34,700 bases of DNA from Candidatus Krumholzibacteriota bacterium (lineage in GTDB: Bacteria > Krumholzibacteriota > Krumholzibacteriia > Krumholzibacteriales > Krumholzibacteriaceae): assembly GCA_030667985.1 (NCBI GenBank), contig DAOUUU010000010.1, positions 1 to 34,700 on the forward strand, given 5' to 3'. Below are positions 14,399 through 22,600 of this stretch, in pieces; the first letter of the stretch is position 1, and each line of letters opens with the position of its first letter. Both the position numbers and the translations under genes were made by a program. A model generated the notes under the pieces. The model made no database searches and was not told the origin of the DNA. It saw only the letters and a program-made list of their open reading frames with translations.

Positions 14399-17300
14399 AT
14401 GCTTCCAAGTCTTCGCGTTAGAACGGTTTTCGGGCCTTCAGCGATGGTTGTCCTTCTGACGGCGACGCTCGTTACGAGTCTTATTGCTCTGCCGGCCGCG
14501 GCAGCCGAGCAGAGGCCGCTGATGCGGTTTCCCGATATTCACGGCTCGACGGTCGTTTTCAGTTTCGGCGAGGACATATGGTCCGCGCCAGTCGAGGGCG
14601 GGGTCGCGACGAGGCTCACGATCCACGACGGCGAGGAAAGTTTTCCCAAGTTCTCCCCGGACGGATCGCTGATCGCCTTCACCGGAGAGTATGACGGCAA
14701 CGCAGATGTCTACGTGATGAACCTCTACGGGGGAGAGATAACCCGCGTTACATACCATCCAATGACTGATCAGGTCGTCGGTTGGCACCCGACCAAGAAC
14801 AAGATCATCTTCAGCTCCTATAGGAACAGCCATAACTATTTCTCGCATCTCTTTCTCATATCGCCTGACGGCACGGGCCTCGAGGAACTGATCATGCACG
14901 AGGCGGCGCAGGGGAGCTTCTCGCCCGACGGCACCAAGATCGCCTACAACCGTCTCGCGCGCGAGCACAGGACCTGGAAGCGCTACAAGGGCGGGACCGC
15001 CCAGAACATCTATCTATTCGATTTCGACAAGAACGAGGACCGGCTGCTCACGACATTCGAGGGAACCGACCGGATTCCGATGTGGATAGGGGACAAGATA
15101 TACTTCAGCAGCGACCGCGATCGGACGCTTAACATCTATTCGCTCGATCCCGAGACAGGCGATGTAGAGCAGCTGACGAACCACACCGAATACGACGTGC
15201 GCCGTCCCAGCAAGGGCGATGGAAGGATCGTCTACGAGCTTGGAGGCACACTCTGGGTGCTCGATGTCGAAACCAAGGAGACAAAGCAGATAGAGGTCGC
15301 CATAAAGACTGACGCGCCCGAGATGAGGCCGTTCGTGGAGAACGTGAAGGACCGGATCACGCACTTCGATTGTTCGCCAGGCGGCGAAAGGGCGCTCGTA
15401 ACGGCCAGGGGAGAGGTCTTCACGGTCCCGAAGGAACACGGGCCGACGAGAAACCTGACCAGGGACTGCGGCTCGAGAGACAAGGACGCGACCTGGTCGC
15501 CCGACGGCAAGTGGATCGCCTACATCTCGGACAAGCGGGGCGAGTACGAGATCTACATAGCAGATCCCAAGGGAACAGATGAGCCGATCAGGCTCTCCGG
15601 CCACAGGGACGGCTACAGGCACACGCTTCGCTGGTCCCCCGACAGTAAGAAGCTTGCCTTCGCCGATCAGACTCTCCGCTGTTTCTACATAGACATCGAC
15701 ACGAAAGAGATCACAGAGGTCGACAGGGCCGAGTACGAGAACATCGATGTATCGCTCGATCTCAAACCGATACACGATTTCGCCTGGTCCCCCGACAGCA
15801 GGTACATCGCCTACTCGAAGATGGGCTCGGACCTGGTCTACAACGTCTATATCTACTCACTCGATGACGGAAAGAGCCGTAACGTGAGCATGGGGATCTT
15901 CAACGATTTCGGCCCCGTCTTCAGCGCGGACGGCGAGCACCTCTTCTTCATCTCGAACAGGCGTTTCAACGCGACACTCTGCGACTTCGAATGGGAACTG
16001 GTCTACAAGAAGGTCGCCGGTATCTATGCCCTGACGCTTCGCAAGGGTGGCGAGCCGTTCCTGCCATTCCGCAGCGACGAGGTCGAGATCTCGAGCGACG
16101 AAGATGGGAACGACAAGAAGGAGAAAAAGGACAAAGAGAAGGATAAAGCGGTGACGATCGATTTCTCCGGGCTGGCTCATAGGATCCAGCATCTTCCCCT
16201 TCCACGGGGCAACTACCGCAGCCTCTCCGCGAATGAGAAGGGCCTTTTCTATCTCAACAAGGACGAGGGCGATTTCAACCGGTTCGAGTTCAGGAGTATC
16301 GGGCAGATGGATCTGTACAGGTTCTCGATCAAGGACCGGGAAGAGAAGACCGTCATCAAGGGGATCAATGGATACAAGCTCTCGGCCGACGGGTCGAAGA
16401 TCGTCTACAGGAAAAGCAACGCCATCGGTATCATCGACGCCTCGGCGACCGATTCGAAGGGTGAGGCGCTCGACCTCGCCGACCTCGAGATGAGGATCGC
16501 GCCGATAAAGGAGTGGACGCAGATCTTTAACGAGGCGTGGCGGATGGAGAGGGATTTCTACTATGATCCGGATATGCAAGGGCTCGATTGGGACGCGATG
16601 AGGGTGAAGTACGGAAGTCTTCTCCAGTTTGTCTCCTGCCGGCAGGATATCCGCTATATCATCGGAGAGCTTATAGGAGAGCTCAGCACGTCCCACACAT
16701 ACGTATTCGGCGGTGACAGCCGCCGTGACGCAGACCGTGTCAATGTCGGCCTTCTCGGCGTAGATTGGGAGATCGACGAAAAGGCAAGCCGCTATAAATT
16801 CGGCAAGATATACAGTGTGTCCGACTGGAGCCGGGAGATCATACCTCCGCTGACTCTCCCAGGTGTCAATATCGAGGAGGGTGATTATCTGCTCGCGGTG
16901 AACGGGGAAGAGGTAACATCCAAGCGTAATATCTACAGCTATTTCCAGGGTCTTGCGGGGGAGCAGATCAAGCTCCTCGTAGGGTCCAAGCCCTCTGTGA
17001 AGGAAGCCCGCGAGGTCACTGTAGCCCCGATCCGCAGCGAGTATCGACTCAAATATCAGGATTGGGTCGAGCACAACCGGAAGGTGGCCGACGAGAAATC
17101 GAACGGCACGATCGGCTACGTACATCTACCCGATACATACCTCGGCTCGGCAACCGAGTTTCCCAAGTATTTCTACTCGCAGCTGAGAAAGAAGGGGATC
17201 ATCGTGGACGGCCGGTTCAACGGCGGCGGCCTCGATCCCGATATCTTTCTCCGGAGGCTGGACAAGGAGGTACTCGCTTACTGGACGCGCCGTTACTCGC

Positions 17301-17707
17301 ACGACCAGACGAATCCGGGCATGGCGACGCGCGCCTACATGGTCTGCATCACCAACCGCCAGGCCGGCTCGGGAGGCGATATGCTGCCGATGGAGTTCCA
17401 GATGAAGAAGATGGGGCCCGTTATCGGCACGCGCACCTGGGGCGGACTCGTCGGCGTCTCGATGTGGCTCGGACTGATCGACGGCGGCGGTCTATCGGCG
17501 CCCGATTACCGTATATACGATCCCGAAGGAAATTGGATCGTCGAGAACGAGGGCGTTCAGCCCGATATCGTCGTTGATCTCGACCCGGTCGAGGTCTCGC
17601 GCGGCCACGACGCACAGCTCATGAAGGCGATCGAGCTGCTGATGGAAAAGATAGAGAAGGATCCGCTCTCCTGGCCCGAGCACGAGTCCTTCAAGATCGA
17701 TAGGTGA
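14399..17707 (+). CDS. Secreted tricorn-type protease (S41 family, beta-propeller + PDZ)
   Basis: An 1102-residue exported peptidase of the tricorn family, which degrades peptides released by larger proteases. A signal peptide (about 1-36, ending PAAAAEQ) indicates periplasmic or extracellular location, unlike cytoplasmic archaeal tricorn. Many TolB/PD40-type propeller repeats follow (for example SPDGSLIAFTGEYDG, SPDGKWIAYISDK, SPDSRYIAYSK). Then come a lysine/glutamate-rich linker near residues 560-585, the C1 domain, a PDZ domain (about 780-870) and the S41-like C2 domain. By analogy with Thermoplasma tricorn, the catalytic residues are His766 in TSHTYVF, Ser991 in AGSGGDM and Glu1049 in WIVENEGV. 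AAGGAGAGG precedes the ATG at 14399, chosen over the in-frame ATG at 14351. It stands alone and converges on the nif3 gene. Confidence 0.93.
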   Translation: MLPSLRVRTVFGPSAMVVLLTATLVTSLIALPAAAAEQRPLMRFPDIHGSTVVFSFGEDIWSAPVEGGVATRLTIHDGEESFPKFSPDGSLIAFTGEYDGNADVYVMNLYGGEITRVTYHPMTDQVVGWHPTKNKIIFSSYRNSHNYFSHLFLISPDGTGLEELIMHEAAQGSFSPDGTKIAYNRLAREHRTWKRYKGGTAQNIYLFDFDKNEDRLLTTFEGTDRIPMWIGDKIYFSSDRDRTLNIYSLDPETGDVEQLTNHTEYDVRRPSKGDGRIVYELGGTLWVLDVETKETKQIEVAIKTDAPEMRPFVENVKDRITHFDCSPGGERALVTARGEVFTVPKEHGPTRNLTRDCGSRDKDATWSPDGKWIAYISDKRGEYEIYIADPKGTDEPIRLSGHRDGYRHTLRWSPDSKKLAFADQTLRCFYIDIDTKEITEVDRAEYENIDVSLDLKPIHDFAWSPDSRYIAYSKMGSDLVYNVYIYSLDDGKSRNVSMGIFNDFGPVFSADGEHLFFISNRRFNATLCDFEWELVYKKVAGIYALTLRKGGEPFLPFRSDEVEISSDEDGNDKKEKKDKEKDKAVTIDFSGLAHRIQHLPLPRGNYRSLSANEKGLFYLNKDEGDFNRFEFRSIGQMDLYRFSIKDREEKTVIKGINGYKLSADGSKIVYRKSNAIGIIDASATDSKGEALDLADLEMRIAPIKEWTQIFNEAWRMERDFYYDPDMQGLDWDAMRVKYGSLLQFVSCRQDIRYIIGELIGELSTSHTYVFGGDSRRDADRVNVGLLGVDWEIDEKASRYKFGKIYSVSDWSREIIPPLTLPGVNIEEGDYLLAVNGEEVTSKRNIYSYFQGLAGEQIKLLVGSKPSVKEAREVTVAPIRSEYRLKYQDWVEHNRKVADEKSNGTIGYVHLPDTYLGSATEFPKYFYSQLRKKGIIVDGRFNGGGLDPDIFLRRLDKEVLAYWTRRYSHDQTNPGMATRAYMVCITNRQAGSGGDMLPMEFQMKKMGPVIGTRTWGGLVGVSMWLGLIDGGGLSAPDYRIYDPEGNWIVENEGVQPDIVVDLDPVEVSRGHDAQLMKAIELLMEKIEKDPLSWPEHESFKIDR

Positions 17708-17846
17708 CCGAATCGGGTCAATAGCGTTTTACACTGTAAACAAAGGGTTTCCCTGTCGGCCGTATAATCGGAATTAAACATAAAAATACCAATAATACGA
17801 TCTCCTGGCGGCGCAAGCCGTTCGGGAACCGGTTTTCTGTCAAATC

Positions 17847-18602
17847 TTACAGTCCCGTCGGGATATCGATGAATCTCGAAGCGAGTCCGAACTCTCTCTC
17901 GAGGAGCGTGCCAAGCGATTTCACGCCTAGTGTTTCTGTGGCGTAATGTCCGGCGCATACGAGGTTGATCTTCGCCTCGCGCGCGGTGTGGTAGACGGAA
18001 TGTGCCGGTTCCCCCGTCAGAAGTGTGTCACAGCCCGTCTCTTTCGCCTGCTGAACAAGCATCGAGCCGCCACCGGAGACGATGCCCAGTCTTTTCGTTT
18101 CAGAAGGACCGAATGGGAATATCTTCGATGAACCACCGAGCTTCTTCGTAAGGCGGGCGGATAGGGCCCGCAGGGTCAACCGCTTCGGCAGCGTACCATT
18201 GAGCCCGATCTTTATGCCGCGGTAGATGCCAAATGGCTCGGGGTTCTCGAGTTCGAGGAGGCGGGCGAGCCCGATGTTGTTACCGATCTCTTCGTGACAG
18301 TCGAGAGGGAGGTGCGCCGCGTATAGAGAGACACACTTCGAGAACAGGAGCCCGATACGTTTTCCCATCACTCCGGCCAGGGGAACAGGTTCTCCCCAGA
18401 ATAGTCCGTGATGAACGATCAGGAGCTCCGCGCCGCAGGAGGAGGCCCTTGTGACGGATTCTCTGCAGGCGTCGACGGCTGTAGAGACTTTCGTTATGTT
18501 TTTCGAACATTCCACCTGTAGGCCGTTCATAGCCGAATCCGAAGCGAAATCATCCGTACGCAGCGTCGTATCGAGGTATTGAACGATCCGGTCGAGTCTC
18601 AT
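17847..18602 (-). CDS. Nif3-like dinuclear metal centre protein
   Basis: A 251-residue member of the Nif3/YbgI (DUF34) family, ring-forming proteins with a dinuclear metal site; some have been tied to GTP cyclohydrolase-type activity, but the cellular role is unsettled. Visible signatures are DSAMNGLQVE near the N-terminus, LLIVHHGLFWG (metal-binding HH), SLYAAHLPLDCHEEIGNN, GIVSGGGSML, LLTGEPAHSVYHTARE and the C-terminal CAGHYATETLGVKSL metal motif. I chose the ATG at 18602 because GAAGAGAG is properly spaced for it; a GTG nine bases upstream would touch that site. It is the third gene of the operon headed by the sigma-54 activator, 63 bp after the UGA-containing metallophosphatase gene. Confidence 0.9.
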   Translation of the reverse strand: MRLDRIVQYLDTTLRTDDFASDSAMNGLQVECSKNITKVSTAVDACRESVTRASSCGAELLIVHHGLFWGEPVPLAGVMGKRIGLLFSKCVSLYAAHLPLDCHEEIGNNIGLARLLELENPEPFGIYRGIKIGLNGTLPKRLTLRALSARLTKKLGGSSKIFPFGPSETKRLGIVSGGGSMLVQQAKETGCDTLLTGEPAHSVYHTAREAKINLVCAGHYATETLGVKSLGTLLEREFGLASRFIDIPTGL

Positions 18603-18665
18603 GATAAACACTCTCTCTTCTGGTTTGGGCGTCGAGGGACGAGAGCTCCCGTCCGCTGCCGGCCT

Positions 18666-19694
18666 CTAGTGTTTCTCCTTGACAGGCTTGGCCCTTGATG
18701 TTGATTTGTATTCCTGTTCTATTCTTTTGAATTCAGGATGATCGGTCAACTCGAGGAGCTCGGAGCCCCTGTCGACAGCCGTCATTTCCCATTGGCCGTC
18801 GATTCGATCCACAAGGATCTCCGTAAAAGATGTCTTTGTTTCGCCCGGTCCGACGAGCAATGTGCTGCCGTGCATTTCTGAGTGGGTTTTGGCGTTGATC
18901 CTGTGGCTCGATATGACAAGGTCGATACCGGGCACTTTCCCGGCGAGCTGCAAGCTCCGGTCCCACAACTGATGACTCAGAGCGATCACTATATCGCACC
19001 CCTTCTCCCTGAGCTCGGAGGCCGCGCGAAGCGCCGCCATCTGCGGGTTCTCTATCTCGTAATAGTCCCTTGTGAGCCGGTCCGCCGAATAGACCAGGGT
19101 AGGTTGAACGACGCTGAAGATACCGACCTTCAATGCGCCGATGCGTGTGAAGAGCAGGTTGGTGCCCCCGATCTCTTTTATCACATAGGGCGTTGTGAGA
19201 GGCTCCTGTGATCTCTTTTCGACGATGTTCGCCGCTACCAGCTCGAGGCGGCTGTGTCTCGCCGTTTCGAGCAGGCGTTTCTTCCCGAAGAGGATCTCGT
19301 TTTCCCCAACCGCCAGGGCGTCGTAACGAAGCAGCTTCATCGCCTCGAAGAAGAAGCGGTCCTGGACATCCTGGTTTTTCACGCGCCTACTGGCGCAGAA
19401 ATTACCCGTGTCGACGAGCACGACCGGCCGTTCGTCACGTCTCTGTTCGATCAGGGTAGCCCACCTGGCCATCCCGGACTGCGTTTCGCTATTTCACCCG
19501 CACGGCTCTCTGTATCCGCTCAGCTCATTTGTCAGGAAGATACTGAGTGATACAGGATCCTTCCGGCCGCTCTCCGGGTTATCCGACCGGGCGATGTAGA
19601 TCTTGAGAGGGATGTAGACGGCAAGGAGCACTACAAAAAGGATAAAGGCCCACCGGATGAAGGGATAGGTCTTTCTACTTGTTGTTTTTCTCAT
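18666..19694 (-). CDS. Membrane-anchored 5'-nucleotidase/metallophosphatase-fold protein, predicted selenoprotein (UGA = Sec67)
   Basis: Read through one in-frame TGA (19494-19496), this is a 342-residue protein. Residues 12-33 form a membrane anchor. The metallophosphatase fold starts at VSLSIFLTNELSGYREPCG, followed by UGA, NSETQSGMARWATLI, VVLVDTGNF, LAVGENEILFG, IVIALSHQLWD and DLVISSHRI. The two halves are in the same frame with no indel. I recall relatives reading EPCGC...GGxARRATLI, so the UGA occupies the second cysteine, giving C65-G66-U67. A SECIS-like hairpin lies 19-40 nt after the UGA. Several metal-ligand positions are altered (TNDLHG to TNELSG, GNHE to GENE), hinting at a redox rather than phosphatase role. 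The start overlaps the preceding activator gene by 20 bp. The alternatives are a nonsense mutation or restart at the ATG at 19472, which lacks a ribosome site and would lose the anchor. Confidence 0.75.
19454..19475 (-). promoter_or_regulatory. Candidate bacterial SECIS element
   Basis: Minus-strand RNA 19-40 nt downstream of the UGA folds as GGG-(A)-UGGCC, loop AGGUG, GGCUA-CCC: eight base pairs (one G-U) with a single bulged A. After a C-U mismatch the stem can extend by about three more pairs. The GGU in the apical loop and its 29-31 nt distance from the UGA resemble SelB-binding hairpins such as that of E. coli fdhF (loop AGGUCU). It lies inside the coding sequence, as bacterial SECIS elements do. 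Confidence 0.65.
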
Positions 19695-22600
19695 TATACA
19701 TTCTCAGCCATTTGTAGACTGTAGGTTTCGAGACTTGGAGGATCCTGGCCGTTTCCTGCGCGCTTTCAGTCCGTTCGTGCACCTGATGGGCTATCTCGTA
19801 CTGGAGCAGCTGCATGCTCGGTTCCATGTTGGTGGACTTGATCGTGTCGAGCAGGTTTTCTACGGCGTCCTCCAGGGTCGGGCTCAGCGGCGGCGTCTCG
19901 GCCAGTGGGCGGCTCAGGATGTTATCGGGCAGATCCTCCACGAGGATCGTATCTCTCTTCGACGTGATGACGAGCCGCGTTATGATATTCTCCAGCTCCC
20001 TGACGTTGCCCGGCCAATCGTATTCGAAGAAATAGGCGAGTGCCGCCTGCGCGATCGTCTTGAGGGGAATATTGTAGATGTTGCAGTAGGTCGCAAGGAA
20101 ATGGTTGCAGAGCGGCTCGATGTCATCTTTGCGGTCCCTGAGTGTAGGAATCCTTATGGGAAATATGTTCAAGCGGTGGTAGAGGTCTATGCGGAACTGT
20201 TTCTTCTTGATGAGTTCGAGGAGGTCGACGTTGGTCGCGGCTATTATCCTGGCGTTGGTGGTGATCTCCTTTCGGCCGCCGACCCGGTAGAATTTCTGTT
20301 CTTCGAGGACCCGGAGAAGTGTCGGCTGCAAACTGATTGGAAGATCGCGGATCTCGTTCAGGAAGATCGTGCCGTCGCGCGCCGACTCGAAATGGCCGAT
20401 TCGCTGACGATGCGCCCCCGTGAACGAGCCCTTCTCGTGACCGAACAATTCGCTCTCGATGAGTTCGCGCGGGATGGTCGCGCAGTTCAAAGAGACGAAG
20501 GGCTTGTCCCGCCTGTGGCTGTTGTAGTGTATCGCCTTGGCGAACAGATCCTTGCCGGTACCATTTTCCCCGATCAACAGGACGGACATGTCCATGTCCT
20601 TGATGTCGTTTATCAGCTTGAAGATGTGCTTGATTGCGGGTGAGGACCCCACGATTTCCTTGAAGGTGTTTCGTCCCTTTGTTTTTACGCCGGAGGGCCT
20701 TATCGGCTTGGTCCTCTCGATGCTCTTGATCTTTCGAGACAGGAGGATATTTTCGAGTCCCAGGGCGACCTGTTGGCTGAAGGCGATGAGGAAGCTGTGG
20801 TTCTCCTCGTTCGTGCCAGCGTTTTTCCTGGTGGAGTCGAGGTATAGGAATCCGGTCACCTCGTCCTCTATCCAGAGCGGGATACAGATTATGCTCGGAT
20901 GCTCCTTTAAAAATGCTTCGCTCACCTTGTCGCAAGGGAGGGAGACGCTGGAGGCGTCGAGAGGATATCCGAGCTGTTTTGCGATGTCGAGCAGGGCCGA
21001 AACATTCTTGTCCGGCAATATTTGCTGTTTCGATGAAACGCCGCTTGCCGCCAGGATCCTGTAGGATTCAGCCTCCTCTCCCTGCAGGATCAGCGCGGCG
21101 CGTTTCATGCCGGTGATCTTCATGACGGTCTCGGCTATCAGGCTGTAGAGTTTTTCAGGATCGTGGATTGTTCTGATGATCGATGTCAGCCTGCAGAGCA
21201 CCTGGAACCTGTCGGAATCCGACTTGATCTGTTCTAGAGATTTCGCCGATTCGGTGTCGAGTGCGTCGATAAGGGTCTGCACGTTACGTGGAATGTTTTC
21301 TGAATCTCCGAGAAGCGATATGGCTCTTAGCAGGTATTCCCTCGCGAGCGGTTCATTCCCTTCCTCGAGGTAGAGGCGTCCGATCTCCGCAGCGGTTAAT
21401 ACGGCGGTGGTCTTTCTGCCGAGAAGCGAGAGCTCGAGGTTCACTCCTTCGAGCAGCCTCTTGCCCTGCTCTCTCTTGCCTTCGGCGAGCAGCAACCTCG
21501 CTTCGAGGATATTGATCAGGCACGCTTCGAGGCGCGAACCGATGATCTTGTTGAGAGAGTTCGCCTGTTCGAGCAGTTTGCGTGACTCCTCGTGATTTCC
21601 TTCCTTCAGGGCAAGCTCGCATAGCCTGCGGAAAACGACCGCTTTCTCCCTCTGGGATTTTGTCTTTTGACAGATGTGTAGATCCTTGTAGAAGTAATCG
21701 CGCGCGGAGTTTAACCTTCCTTTTAAAAAATTGATATCCCCCAGAGTGCCGTATGCCTCGGCAAGCAGCTGCTGATTGCCTATATCCTCGGCGAGCCTGG
21801 TGGCAGTAAGACAGGATTTCTCCGCCTCGTCAAGTTGCTCGAGGTCGAGGTAGACGAGGGCTATGTTGAGATGCGCCGCCGCGAGGCCGGGAAGGTTGCT
21901 GTGGCGCTTCTTGATCTCCATGCTCTTCTTGAAGCATCCGAGGGCGTCGTTCAACTTGCCCATCGAGAGATATACGAGCCCGAGGTTGTTATGGCTGGTC
22001 GAGATCCCGATTTCCTCGTTGCAGCGTTCTCGGAGCGTGAGACATTTCCGGTGGCAGGTGACGGCGTCTTCGTACTGGCTCCTGTTCCAGTTGATCGTTC
22101 CCATCAGGTTGTATGTCTGGGCGATCTCGAGCGGGTATTTTTTCTCGTCGAGGAGTTTGTGTACAAGCAGGCAGTTTTCGTGAGACTTGTCGAATAGGCC
22201 GAGCCGGTAATGGACCCAGGAGAGATCGTTATACAATTTCGCCCGCTGATTCGAAAGAAGATGCTCCCCATGTGTGTCGAGGGTTCTCTCGAGAAGCCTC
22301 TCCGCCTTCATGAATTCCCCGCGCTTCTCAAGGATCTCGCATTCCTTCCGCACCGCTTCGACGGCGAGGCTCCGAAATTCAGCCGCCATCTTTTTCGAGG
22401 AGATGTCCTCACGGCACCTTCGATAGAATTGCTCGGCCCGCGCAATATTGCCGATCAGCGAGAAGTAGTTGCCGAGTTCGAGCAGCAGATTGAAGCGGGT
22501 TTCGGCCGGTAGGTGACGGTCGAGTTTTTCATGCAGGTAGCTTTCGTTGAAACAGTTGATCGCACTCAGGTTTTCCCGCTCCAGCATGGATTTGAAGAGT

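Noticed and set aside
15857-17125. Long minus-strand open frame (422 codons) opposite the tricorn gene
   Set aside because: Composition reads as the reverse complement of a highly biased GC-rich gene; no domain is recognisable, and the plus-strand protein is full length with all catalytic motifs.
18666-19472. Separate gene starting at the internal ATG 19472
   Set aside because: No ribosome site precedes it, it would begin inside the first motif of the fold, and the upstream frame supplies exactly the missing strand and anchor without an indel.
19494-19496. UGA reassigned to another amino acid genome-wide (for example code 25 glycine)
   Set aside because: Many intact genes here end at TGA (comM, nth, tricorn, glycosyltransferase) with families ending at that point.
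19735-20643. Plus-strand open frame (302 codons) opposite the sigma-54 AAA+ domain
   Set aside because: Shadow of a confidently identified AAA+ and HTH coding region.
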